33,329 nucleotides of DNA, taken from contig WFUT01000025.1 in the NCBI GenBank assembly GCA_015484845.1, forward strand, positions 1 through 33,329. Reading direction: 5' to 3'. The first letter of the stretch is position 1. Every line of letters begins with the position of its first letter. The notes under the pieces were generated by a model. It was not told where the DNA came from. It saw nothing but the letters and a program-made list of their open reading frames with translations, and did not search any database. Below are positions 1 through 8,794 of the stretch, piece by piece. Origin of the DNA: Desulfobulbaceae bacterium (GTDB lineage: Bacteria; Desulfobacterota; Desulfobulbia; Desulfobulbales; Desulfobulbaceae). A program made the position numbers and the translations under genes.

Positions 1-1879
1 AGGCGACATAGCCCGCGGCCACGCTCCAGGATCCGCTGGCGCCGCCGCCGCCGAACTGGCCGCCGCCACCGGAGAAGCCGGAGGAGGAAGAACTTCCCGT
101 TGTCCTGACCCCACTGGTGACATGGCCCCCGTGGCGCCTGAACCAGGCATCGACCTGCGGCGCCAGGCCAAAGGCCACCAGGTAGGGAAACCAGGAATCC
201 TCCAGGTCCGGGTGCTCATTTTTCAGCTCGTTCCTGAAATATCTCCGCGCCGCGGCGAGCTGCCGCCGGAGGCGGACACCTTCCACGCTTTCCCGGGTCC
301 TGGCCATGTTGAGCACATTGTTGACCATGGCCAGGCAGAAGAAAAAAAGCGAGAGGAGCAGGAGCACACAGCCCCGGGCCGGGGCGGCAAGAACAAAGGA
401 GAACAGGGTGAGCGACAGGAGCAGGGGCGCCAGGAAAAGGACGATCCTCCATGGCAGGAGATCCACGGCCCGCCTGTAGTTCAGGGCCAGGATCAGGGCG
501 ACCACGAATCCGGCCAGGAGGAGGAACAGCATCATGATGCCGGGCACAAACTCGTCCGTGTGGAGGACGCTGTTGACAAAGAACAGGAAAAAACCCGCCG
601 CCCCGAGCAGGGCCGTGGGCACCCAGATCCACTCAAGTCTCTCGAGATGGCCGTCGGTCAGCTCGGTTGCCTTTTTCCTGAGCGGCTCCCTGATCCGCTC
701 CACCGGGTTGAAGGTCGCGGACCCGGACTTCCGGTAATAGGACCGGATGGTCTCGGTATCGGTATGGTCCCGGCCGTCGACGAACAGTTCATCAATCAGT
801 TTCCGTTCATAGCCGGACAGGCTGCCGCGGGGGACCAGCAGGGTCAGGTGGAGGACGGGCGTTCCCCTGACCAGGGGGATCTCGCGGCCAAAGAGGTGAT
901 AGACCTTCTCTTCCACCCGGCTCTCCAGCTTGCCCTCCTGGATGAGGCGGGCCAGGATGGCCGAGACCTCGCTGGAACCGGTCTCCTTGTCCCAGGTGGC
1001 GCCCACCACCTCGGGCAGCATGGAGAAGAGATGCTCTTCGAGCCAGGCGCGGTCAATGGTCTGCGGCGGCGGCAGGGGCTGGAACCGCTGCTGCCGCCGT
1101 TCATGGCCAAGGAAGAGGACAAGACGGGCCAGAAAAAACAACCAGACACCGGCCAGGAGAAGAAAGCGGAACCATGCCGGCGCAGTGCGGGTGCCGGCAA
1201 AAAAACCGCTGGCCCGGGCAACAGGTACAGGCGCAGGCGGCCTGGAGTAGCCCACCTGCCCGGGGGAGGAGCCGGTATAGTCCAGGAACCGGGTCAGGAC
1301 CGCGCCCCTGCCCGGCGGGATATCGTGGGCCTGGAGGTGGATCCGGTGTCCGGCCCTGCTCTGCCAGACCGGGTCCAGCTCCAGGTCCAGGGTGAAGTTG
1401 CGCACCACGCCGGGCCGGTCCGGGAAACAGAAATCATGGCTCAGGAGGAAGCGGCCCCGCCGGGGAACAAGGACGTTCTGGATCGTATAGTCGAGGACAT
1501 AGGTGATATGGGTGTTGGTAAACGGCGGCTCGGAGGGCAGGCGGCTGCGCCAGCGCAGGACATTTTTCCCGGCCCAGGCCCAGTGGTCCCTGCGCGCCAG
1601 GTTACCGTGGACCAGGGGGATATCGCGGCCCGTGGCCGGATCGCGGCGATAGATCCCCTTGAACCGGAGATACTGTCCCGGCCGGATATTGAACCGTCGC
1701 TCGCCGCCATTCCAGGAGCCGGTGAAGACCATGCGCTGGATCTCGCGTACATGCAGCGTTCCCCGCTCATCAAGCCTGGCCCGGACCGTGATGTCCTGCC
1801 AGTGCAGGGAACGCGCCTGCACGGACACCGCCGCGCAGAGCAGAACCGACAGAAGCGCTGAGAACAGGAACCGTTGCAT
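1..1879 (-). CDS. DUF2207-like predicted membrane protein, 3' end truncated by the window start
   Basis: Minus-strand frame open from ATG at 1879 (MQRFLFSALLSVLLCAAVSVQARSLHWQDITVRARLDERGTLHV...) to the window edge. Upstream AGGAGGAGATC SD, signal peptide, central TM segments and a Gly/Ser-rich C-terminus (SSSSGFSGGGGQFGGGGASGSW) typical of DUF2207 proteins. Missing from the ORF track because no stop lies in the window. Confidence 0.8.
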   Translation of the reverse strand, partial: MQRFLFSALLSVLLCAAVSVQARSLHWQDITVRARLDERGTLHVREIQRMVFTGSWNGGERRFNIRPGQYLRFKGIYRRDPATGRDIPLVHGNLARRDHWAWAGKNVLRWRSRLPSEPPFTNTHITYVLDYTIQNVLVPRRGRFLLSHDFCFPDRPGVVRNFTLDLELDPVWQSRAGHRIHLQAHDIPPGRGAVLTRFLDYTGSSPGQVGYSRPPAPVPVARASGFFAGTRTAPAWFRFLLLAGVWLFFLARLVLFLGHERRQQRFQPLPPPQTIDRAWLEEHLFSMLPEVVGATWDKETGSSEVSAILARLIQEGKLESRVEEKVYHLFGREIPLVRGTPVLHLTLLVPRGSLSGYERKLIDELFVDGRDHTDTETIRSYYRKSGSATFNPVERIREPLRKKATELTDGHLERLEWIWVPTALLGAAGFFLFFVNSVLHTDEFVPGIMMLFLLLAGFVVALILALNYRRAVDLLPWRIVLFLAPLLLSLTLFSFVLAAPARGCVLLLLSLFFFCLAMVNNVLNMARTRESVEGVRLRRQLAAARRYFRNELKNEHPDLEDSWFPYLVAFGLAPQVDAWFRRHGGHVTSGVRTTGSSSSSGFSGGGGQFGGGGASGSWSVAAGYVA

Positions 1880-2051
1880 GATCTCCTCCTGTGCAGGTGT
1901 TGCCTGGGGGAAAGGTGATATCCGCGGCCACATGGTGTCCGCGCCGAACCGGCACCGGAACCACTGCCCGCACCTTGATTGTAACGCGGCGCGGTACCTG
2001 ATCCCAAAAAAGAAATGTATTTTTTCCTTGCCAGGCCGGCAAAAAGCATTT

Positions 2052-2070
2052 ATTAATAATAATCATTAAC
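2052..2070. promoter_or_regulatory. Putative Fur-box-like operator
   Basis: ATTAATAATAATCATTAAC matches 15/19 positions of the classical Fur consensus GATAATGATAATCATTATC, 38 bp upstream of the ATG at 2108. Confidence 0.45.
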
Positions 2071-2107
2071 AACCACAGCCCCTTCAGCCCTACGGAGGAG
2101 AGATATC

Positions 2108-2551
2108 ATGTGCCTGGAAGTGAGAAAGACCTGCCGGTGCGGCAGACAGACGGCCCAGTTCCATATGCGGGACAATGTCATGACCGCGGAGGTCATCGAA
2201 GAACTCTACTGCCCGGAGTGTTCCGGACCGGAGACGATTGACCCGGAGACCATGCTCCATGACAACGGCTGGGTCATCAAGTATGACATGGACCTGGCCC
2301 GGTTCCTGGCCGTGTCCAAGCTGATGGTGGACCCGGAAAGCGTGCGGCCCGGTTTCATCTTCGATTCCGGCTATGCCTGCTGGCTGGAGATGTATCCCGG
2401 CGAAAAGGAGGATATCCTGGAAGAGCGGAAGGAGATAATGGCCCTGCAGAAAGAGGACCCGACCCGCTACCTGAAGGAGATCAGTTCCTGGAACATCGCC
2501 CGCATCGAGCGGCTCAAGGCCGACGGCTGGCGCAAGGCCCAGGCGGCCTAG
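2108..2551 (+). CDS. Conserved hypothetical protein with N-terminal zinc-ribbon-like cysteines (CxC...CxxC)
   Basis: 147-aa ORF, SD TACGGAGGAGAG upstream, Cys pattern CRCG...CPEC. Confidence 0.7.
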   Translation: MCLEVRKTCRCGRQTAQFHMRDNVMTAEVIEELYCPECSGPETIDPETMLHDNGWVIKYDMDLARFLAVSKLMVDPESVRPGFIFDSGYACWLEMYPGEKEDILEERKEIMALQKEDPTRYLKEISSWNIARIERLKADGWRKAQAA

Positions 2552-2630
2552 CGCCGATGGTGCAGCAACAGGGGGAGGAGTGCCGGCCGGCGGCGCCTCC
2601 CCCACCACCTTCCCGGACCCGGCGCGCCCC

Positions 2631-3365
2631 CTACCGGCCGATCCATTTTTTCTCCAGCTCCCGGTCGATCCCCCTGGCCCTGACCGCGGCAATACCCCGG
2701 TTGAGCAGGTCGAGCACCCGGCTATTGCCCTTGCGGACCACGACCCCGTACCGCTCCGCCTTGCCGGTCCTGAGCAATGTGGCGACCTTGAGGGTGTCGC
2801 GGTACTTGAACAGGGCATAGTTGGCAGCGACCGGATCGTCACAGACCACGGCATCGATGCGGCCCATGTTGAGGTCCTCCATGGCCAGGCCGATCTTCTC
2901 GTAGGGCCTGGCGATCACCCCGTCGGCCGCCCTGATGACCGAGAAACCCGTGGTGCCGGCCTGGGCGCCCACCTTCCTGCCCCCGAGATCGGCCAGGTCG
3001 TGAACATGGGATTTCTTCGGCACGACCAGCGCCTGGTGGACCGTGAAGTAGGGCTCGCTGAAATCCATCTCTTTTTTTCGTTCCCCGGTGATGGAGACAG
3101 ACGAACAGACCGCGTCGTACCTGCCCGCGGCCAGGCCGGCAAAGATCTCCTCCCAGGCAACGTTCCTGAAGACCGGCGTAAACCCCGCCTCCCTGCCGGC
3201 GGCCCGCATGAAATCGACGGAATAACCGGCGATCTGCCCGTCGGCATTGACAAACTCCATGGGCGGCCAGGTGGCGTCGGTGGCAAAGACGATGGTGATT
3301 CCGGCCCGGGCGCTCCCGCAGAGAGCACAGAGGGCGACCAGCATGACCGCGGTTCTCTTCAACAT
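2631..3365 (-). CDS. Periplasmic amino-acid-binding protein (solute-binding protein family 3)
   Basis: Start MLKRTAVMLVALCALCGSARA (signal peptide). SBP_bac_3 features: WPPMEFVNADGQIAGYSVDFMRAAG, YDAVCSSVSITGERKKEMDFSEPYF, DLGGRKVGAQAGTTG. Confidence 0.85.
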   Translation of the reverse strand: MLKRTAVMLVALCALCGSARAGITIVFATDATWPPMEFVNADGQIAGYSVDFMRAAGREAGFTPVFRNVAWEEIFAGLAAGRYDAVCSSVSITGERKKEMDFSEPYFTVHQALVVPKKSHVHDLADLGGRKVGAQAGTTGFSVIRAADGVIARPYEKIGLAMEDLNMGRIDAVVCDDPVAANYALFKYRDTLKVATLLRTGKAERYGVVVRKGNSRVLDLLNRGIAAVRARGIDRELEKKWIGR

Positions 3366-3710
3366 GGCGTTCTCCTCGCAGTGTTTTTCAGACCTCTCAC
3401 TCAACCGCTCTCCTTTTCCCGGGCTCGGGCACAGGAGCGGCCCATATCTTTTTCTTGACGTATCAGCATGAAAAAAGGTAGGTTATCGGACGTACATGTT
3501 CCATTTCCAGATCCGGCATGCGCAGAGTATGGCAGTGCCCCTGCCATGCAGCACCGGACATGATTTTCAGACTACTTTTCATGCCCTGCGGGCACAACAA
3601 TAATCTAAACAGCAGGATGACGGACCAGGGGCCGGCCGGCCCCGCCGACGGCTGCCGGGGTGACGTCCGCCTGCCACCTGCTGTTTGCCGATGATGAGGA
3701 TATCTCTGTC

Positions 3711-4331
3711 ATGAAGCCAATGACCAGCCTGTTTGCCGCAGTCCTCCTGACCGCCTCCCTGGCCCTTCTCGGCGGCTGTGGCCCCAAGCCCGTTGCTCCC
3801 TACTCGACCAAGGCCAACACCAATATGCCCGAGGGGAAATCCCTGGAAAACGGCGGCCAGGGCACCATCACCGAAGAGGTGGGCCCCAGCGAGGAGTCCC
3901 TTGACGCCTCCGGACCCGGCGGAGGCCAGGCCCTGGGCAGCCTCAATGTCAACAGTGACCAGAACAGCGAGGAATACAAGAAGTTGCATGGCCGTTCCTC
4001 GGTGGAGATGCAGCCCGTCTATTTTGATTTCGACCAGGCCTCGATCCGCACCGACCAGGCCAGCCGCCTGGAACATAATGCCGATTACCTGAATGCCCAT
4101 CCCGGCACCAAGGTGGTCATCGAGGGCAACTGCGACGAACGCGGCACCAATGAATACAACCTGGCCCTCGGCGAACGGCGGGCCCTCAATGCAAAGAACT
4201 ATCTCGTCGACCTGGGGGTGAGCCCGGACAGGATCCGCACCATCAGCTACGGCGAGGAACGGCCGCTCTTCACCGGCCATGATGAATTCTCCTGGGCGCA
4301 GAACCGCCGCGACGACTTTGTCCTCGAGTAG
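3711..4331 (+). CDS. pal: Peptidoglycan-associated lipoprotein Pal / OmpA-family lipoprotein
   Basis: ATG at 3711, lipobox LLGGC, OmpA-like domain YFDFDQASIRTDQ...VVIEGNCDERGTNEYNLALGERRA. Confidence 0.9.
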   Translation: MKPMTSLFAAVLLTASLALLGGCGPKPVAPYSTKANTNMPEGKSLENGGQGTITEEVGPSEESLDASGPGGGQALGSLNVNSDQNSEEYKKLHGRSSVEMQPVYFDFDQASIRTDQASRLEHNADYLNAHPGTKVVIEGNCDERGTNEYNLALGERRALNAKNYLVDLGVSPDRIRTISYGEERPLFTGHDEFSWAQNRRDDFVLE

Positions 4332-4365
4332 CCGCCTGCCGGCCTCCGGGCGCCACCGCATCCCC

Positions 4366-4388
4366 GTGACACCGCTGCGCGGTGTCAC
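4366..4388. repeat. Perfect hairpin downstream of pal (GTGACACCGC-TGC-GCGGTGTCAC)
   Basis: 10-bp perfect stem, 3-nt loop, no T-tract behind it. Confidence 0.6.
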
Positions 4389-4557
4389 GTAGGGACCGCT
4401 ATCCAGTTGCACGCTTGTTGTGTGGCCTGGACCCGAAAAACCCGGGCCCAGCCGTGCTGCCTTCCCCCTCTCCTGCCCCGTTTCACTTTATCCCCCTGAA
4501 GTACCGCTTTCCCATGCCGCCTGGTCCTCTTTTTTCCAGGAAGAGAGAATTTTTCTG

Positions 4558-4610
4558 TTGACATAATAATAGTTACCATGTACTTTTAACAAAAAATTAC
4601 ACATGGTAAC
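4558..4610 (+). promoter_or_regulatory. Promoter with overlapping inverted-repeat operator for the Fur-family regulator
   Basis: TTGACA (4558-4563), 17-nt spacer, TACTTT (4581-4586). Perfect 10-bp inverted repeat GTTACCATGT (4572-4581) / ACATGGTAAC (4601-4610). Confidence 0.6.
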
Positions 4611-4622
4611 AATTTACAGATC

Positions 4623-5270
4623 ATGGACAAACAACTCCGCATGACCCACCAGCGCGAGGTCATCCTCAGCGAGCTCGGAAAATGCCATACCCATCCCACG
4701 GCGGATGAGCTGTATGAGCGGGTCAAGAAAAAGCTGCCGCGTATCAGCCTGGCCACGGTGTATCGCAATCTCGAGATACTCTCCGAGGCGGGACTGATCC
4801 GCAAGCTCGAGGTCAGTGGACGGCAGAAGCGGTTTGACTGGGACCTTCGCCAGCACGACCACATCTACTGCGTCCGCTGCCACCGGGTCGACAACATCGA
4901 CCTGGAAGGGAAAAAACAACTGAGCCTCCCTGCCCATGAAAGCAGGGGGTACAAGGTATCGGGCTGCAGGATCGAATTCTTCGGTCTCTGTCCCGGGTGC
5001 AGAAAAATCCAACAAAAAACAAGGAAAGGAGAAGAAAAAATGGGTTGCAAGACATGTGGAACCGGACTCAGCGACAAGCAACGCGAGGTTCTCGAGGCGC
5101 TTGCCAAGTGCAAGGACGCCTGCGGCAGCAAGGACATCGCCGCTGCCACCAGCCTGGAACCGAAACAGGTCAGCTGCCAGATCACGGCGCTGAAAAAGAA
5201 GGGCTACGTGGCCAGTCCGGCCCGCTGCAAATACGAGATCACCAGTGAGGGCAAGGCCGCACTGTCCTGA
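4623..5270 (+). CDS. Fur/PerR-family regulator continuous in frame with a C-terminal Cys-containing winged-helix-like domain
   Basis: 215-aa ORF: Fur fold (MTHQREVILSELGKCHTHPTADELYERV...SLATVYRNLEILSEAGLI...CVRCH...CPGC) followed by MGCKTCGTGLSDKQREVLEALAKCKDACGSKDIAAATSLEPKQVSCQITALKKKGYVASP. Confidence 0.85.
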   Translation: MDKQLRMTHQREVILSELGKCHTHPTADELYERVKKKLPRISLATVYRNLEILSEAGLIRKLEVSGRQKRFDWDLRQHDHIYCVRCHRVDNIDLEGKKQLSLPAHESRGYKVSGCRIEFFGLCPGCRKIQQKTRKGEEKMGCKTCGTGLSDKQREVLEALAKCKDACGSKDIAAATSLEPKQVSCQITALKKKGYVASPARCKYEITSEGKAALS

Positions 5271-5288
5271 TACCCGAACCGTGATCAA

Positions 5289-5330
5289 CCAGCATGGCTG
5301 GCGCCAATTTTCAGGTCACGATCACAACCA
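5289..5330. repeat. Intergenic repeat with CCAGCATGGCTGG hairpin (copy 1)
   Basis: CCAGCATGGCTGG followed by TTTTCAGGTCAC; related sequence at 11863-11905. Confidence 0.4.
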
Positions 5331-5448
5331 ACCGTGAACACCGGGGCCCGGGGAGAACGGATCCCCTCCATGCCGCCGCGGCTGGAAGCCGAGCCGGCTC
5401 CTGTTCCCTGGCCCCTGTTTTTTATACTTCTACTCAAGGAGATATACC

Positions 5449-6042
5449 ATGAGCACACTCGTTGCCAAGCAGGCCCCTGATTTTACCGCCACCGCCGTCA
5501 TGGGCGACAACTCCATGAAGGAGGACTTCAAGCTCTCCGACTACCATGGCAAGTACGTGGTCCTCTTTTTCTATCCCCTGGACTTCACCTTTGTCTGTCC
5601 GTCCGAGATCATCGCCTTTGACCGGGCCCTGGACAAGTTCAAGGAGAAGAACTGCGAGGTGATCGGCGTCTCCATCGATTCCCAGTTTACCCACTGGGCA
5701 TGGAAGAACACCCCGGTGGACAAGGGAGGCATCGGCAATATCCAGTATCCCCTGGTCGCTGATCTTGATAAAAGCATCTCCCGCAGGTATGGTGTATTAC
5801 TGGATATCGGCATCGCCCTGCGCGGCACCTTCCTCATCGACCGGGAAGGGATCATCCGCCACGAGGTGATCAACGACCTGCCCCTGGGCCGCAATGTCGA
5901 TGAAACCCTGCGCATGCTTGATGCGCTGCAGTTCCACGAGCAGCATGGTGACGTCTGCCCCGCCAACTGGAAGCAGGGAGAAGAGGCCATGAAGCCCACT
6001 GCCGAGGGCGTGGCCGACTACCTGGCCAGGCACTCCGGCTGA
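5449..6042 (+). CDS. 2-Cys peroxiredoxin (AhpC/TSA family)
   Basis: [13 protein letters not shown] peroxidatic Cys motif, resolving Cys in [17 protein letters not shown]. Confidence 0.95.
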   Translation: MSTLVAKQAPDFTATAVMGDNSMKEDFKLSDYHGKYVVLFFYPLDFTFVCPSEIIAFDRALDKFKEKNCEVIGVSIDSQFTHWAWKNTPVDKGGIGNIQYPLVADLDKSISRRYGVLLDIGIALRGTFLIDREGIIRHEVINDLPLGRNVDETLRMLDALQFHEQHGDVCPANWKQGEEAMKPTAEGVADYLARHSG

Positions 6043-6120
6043 TGCAGTTCCGGGTACCCGGCCCTGTGCGCCGGGTACCCCCCACCACCCTTTCATTGAT
6101 ACAAGGAGGCTCGAGAGACC

Positions 6121-6495
6121 ATGACCAAGAAAAACCAAGTCTACAAGTGCGCGCTTTGCGGAAACATCGTTGAGGTTCTGCACACCGGCGCCGGCGAGCT
6201 TGTCTGCTGCGGTCAGCCCATGGACCTGATGGCGGAAAATACCGTTGACGCGGCCCAGGAAAAGCATGTGCCGGTCATCGAAAAGGTGGACAACGGCTAC
6301 AGGGTCGCTGTCGGCTCCGTGGCCCATCCCATGGAAGAGAAACACTGGATCGAGTGGATCGAGCTGGTGGCCGACGGCATCGTGTACCGGCAGGATCTCA
6401 AGCCCGGTGACGCGCCGGAGGCGACCTTCTGCATCGATGCCGGCACGGTCTCTGCCCGGGCCTACTGTAACCTGCACGGTCACTGGAAGAGCTGA
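6121..6495 (+). CDS. dfx: Desulfoferrodoxin (2Fe superoxide reductase)
   Basis: N-terminal desulforedoxin motif YKCALCG...CCGQPM plus superoxide reductase domain [14 protein letters not shown]...CNLHGHW. Confidence 0.95.
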   Translation: MTKKNQVYKCALCGNIVEVLHTGAGELVCCGQPMDLMAENTVDAAQEKHVPVIEKVDNGYRVAVGSVAHPMEEKHWIEWIELVADGIVYRQDLKPGDAPEATFCIDAGTVSARAYCNLHGHWKS

Positions 6496-6497
6496 TC

Positions 6498-6908
6498 ATG
6501 GCCCGACCGGAAGAGATGTACCAGTGCCAGACGGTCAACTGCGGCTATATCTACGATCCTGACAAGGGTGACCGCAAGGGCAAGATCAAGAAGGGAACCC
6601 CGTTTGCCGAGCTTCCCGACGACTGGCGCTGTCCGGTCTGCGGCGCGACCAGGGCGGCCTTCAGGCCCCTGGCCGGACCGGGGTCGGTGCAGGAAGAAAA
6701 CAGCCAGAGCCGGACCTCTCCACAACCAAGCAAAAGTGAGCAAGGAGCAATGAAAAAGTACAAATGTCTCATCTGTGGTTACGAGTATGACCCCGAGCTG
6801 GGCGATCCCGCCGGCGGCATCGATCCGGGCACGTCCTTCGACGACCTGCCCGACGACTGGACCTGTCCGGTCTGCGGCGCAGGCAAGGAGGAGTTCGAGG
6901 AGATCTGA
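6498..6908 (+). CDS. Double rubredoxin (CX4C-type domain followed by CX2C-type domain)
   Basis: Domain 1 [14 protein letters not shown]...[10 protein letters not shown], domain 2 [47 protein letters not shown], one uninterrupted frame. Confidence 0.93.
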   Translation: MARPEEMYQCQTVNCGYIYDPDKGDRKGKIKKGTPFAELPDDWRCPVCGATRAAFRPLAGPGSVQEENSQSRTSPQPSKSEQGAMKKYKCLICGYEYDPELGDPAGGIDPGTSFDDLPDDWTCPVCGAGKEEFEEI

Positions 6909-7092
6909 TCGGCCCGCTTCCCCCGGCGCGGGATGGCACCGGGGGCCTTGCACTTTTCGTTCGCCGCAGTGCGGCGCGACCTGCGCCATGCCGGCCGGGC
7001 CGTGCTGCGGCAGGCGAAAAAAACCACTGTCCCGGACCTGCCACACGAACCTCTGCCCAGGACCGGCCGCCGCCGGCCGCCAACGCGATACC

Positions 7093-7452
7093 ATGAACCA
7101 GGCACACGAAAAGACCGTCTTCTTTGCCTTCCGGGGTGACGCCATGTGTTTCATCCATGTCCTGCTCAACGGGCTGGACATGGCGGAGAAGGGCATGGAG
7201 GGCAGGATCGTCATCGAGGGCGAGGCCGTCAGGCTGGTTCCGGCCATGGCGGCCAGGGACCACTTTCTCCACCAGCTCTTCAGCCGCGCCCGCGAGCAGG
7301 GTCTCATCGTCGGCGCCTGCCGCGCCTGCTCCACCAAGCTGGAGGTGGCCGATGCGGTCAGGCGGACAGGGATCGAGCTGATCGGTGACATGGCCGGTCA
7401 CCCGGCCATGGCGCCGTGGCTTGCCCGGGGCTACCGCATCCTCACCTTCTGA
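7093..7452 (+). CDS. DsrE/DsrF-like family protein
   Basis: ATG at 7093 (MNQAHEKTVFFAFRGDAMCFIHVLLNGLDMAEKGMEGRIVIEGEAV...GACRACSTKLEV...LARGYRILTF). Confidence 0.7.
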   Translation: MNQAHEKTVFFAFRGDAMCFIHVLLNGLDMAEKGMEGRIVIEGEAVRLVPAMAARDHFLHQLFSRAREQGLIVGACRACSTKLEVADAVRRTGIELIGDMAGHPAMAPWLARGYRILTF

Positions 7453-7538
7453 CCAGCCGGTATGGAACCGTTACGGACGGCCGTGGCCGGTCCGGAACGC
7501 CAGGATATCTTTTTACTTTTCACCAGGAGGACCGAACA

Positions 7539-8759
7539 GTGCAACCAGTTGAACTTGCAAAAAACGTCTACTGGGTCGGGGCCGTTGACTGGCTCACCCG
7601 TGATTTTCATGGCTATTCCACCTATCGTGGCACCACCTACAACGCCTACCTGATCATTGACGAGAAAATCACCCTCATCGACACGGTGAAGCGGCCCTAT
7701 CACGGCGAGCTGATGCACCGCATCCGCAACATCGTTGATCCGAAAAAGATCGATTACATCGTGGTCAATCACGTCGAGATGGACCACTCGGGCAGCCTGC
7801 CCCGGGTGATGGAGGAGATCGAACCGGAAAAGGTGATCTGCTCCAAGATGGGCCACAAGGCCCTGCTCAAGCATTTTCACCACGAGGAGTGGCCCTATCA
7901 CGTGGTCTCGCCGGGCGAGGAGATCAGCCTGGGGGAAAAGACCCTCAACTTCCTCGAGACCAGGATGCTGCACTGGCCCGATTCCATGTTCACCTACCTC
8001 AAGGAGGACCAGATCCTGTTCTCCAGCGATGCCTTTGGCGAACACCTGGCCACCAGCGAGCGGTTCGATGACGAGGTCAACCAGGACGTGCTCATGTACG
8101 AGGCGACCAAGTACTATGCCAACATCCTCACCCTCTACTCGCCCCTGGTCAAGAAACTGATCGCCAAGGTCCAGGAGATGAACCTGCCCATCAGGATGAT
8201 CGCCCCGGACCACGGTGTTGTCTGGCGGTCCGATCCCGGCAAGATCATCGAGGCCTACTCCCGCTGGTGCCGCAACGAGGGCAAGGGCTACGCCCTGGTC
8301 ATCTACGACACCATGTGGCACTCCACGGAGATGATGGCCAAGGCCGTTGCCGACGGCCTGCTGGACGAGGGTATCAGTTACAAGCTGCTCGACCTGTCGG
8401 TCAACCACCGCAGCGACGTCATGACCGACGTGCTCGAGGCCAGCGCCATCGTCCTGGGCTGCCCCACCCTCAACAACGGCATGCTGCCGCGTATGGCCGG
8501 TTTCCTGATGTACATGCGCGGCCTGCGGCCCACCAACAAGGTGGGCGCCGCCTTTGGTTCCTATGGCTGGTCCGGCGAGGCGGTCAAGCTGATGAACCAG
8601 GCCATGAAGGAGATGAAGTTCACCATCTGTCACGAGGGACTGCGCGTCCAGTACGTGCCCGAGCACGCCCAGCTCAAGGAGTGCGTGGAGCTCGGTCGCC
8701 ACGTCGGCAGGACCATGAAGGATTTCCTGGCCGGAAAAGAGATCGAGTCCGTGATCTGA
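7539..8759 (+). CDS. fprA: Flavodiiron protein FprA / rubredoxin:oxygen oxidoreductase
   Basis: GTG start at 7539 behind AGGAGG. Diiron beta-lactamase-like motif HVEMDHSGSLP, later metal ligands, C-terminal flavodoxin domain (ALVIYDTMWHSTEMMAKAVADG). Confidence 0.95.
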   Translation: MQPVELAKNVYWVGAVDWLTRDFHGYSTYRGTTYNAYLIIDEKITLIDTVKRPYHGELMHRIRNIVDPKKIDYIVVNHVEMDHSGSLPRVMEEIEPEKVICSKMGHKALLKHFHHEEWPYHVVSPGEEISLGEKTLNFLETRMLHWPDSMFTYLKEDQILFSSDAFGEHLATSERFDDEVNQDVLMYEATKYYANILTLYSPLVKKLIAKVQEMNLPIRMIAPDHGVVWRSDPGKIIEAYSRWCRNEGKGYALVIYDTMWHSTEMMAKAVADGLLDEGISYKLLDLSVNHRSDVMTDVLEASAIVLGCPTLNNGMLPRMAGFLMYMRGLRPTNKVGAAFGSYGWSGEAVKLMNQAMKEMKFTICHEGLRVQYVPEHAQLKECVELGRHVGRTMKDFLAGKEIESVI

Positions 8760-8794
8760 ACCAATGACCTGACAAGAACGCCAAGGAGAATTGC

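Noticed and set aside
122-1861. 579-aa plus-strand ORF
   Set aside because: Antisense shadow of the DUF2207-like gene; low-complexity sequence, and the minus frame has a signal peptide, SD and recognisable domain.
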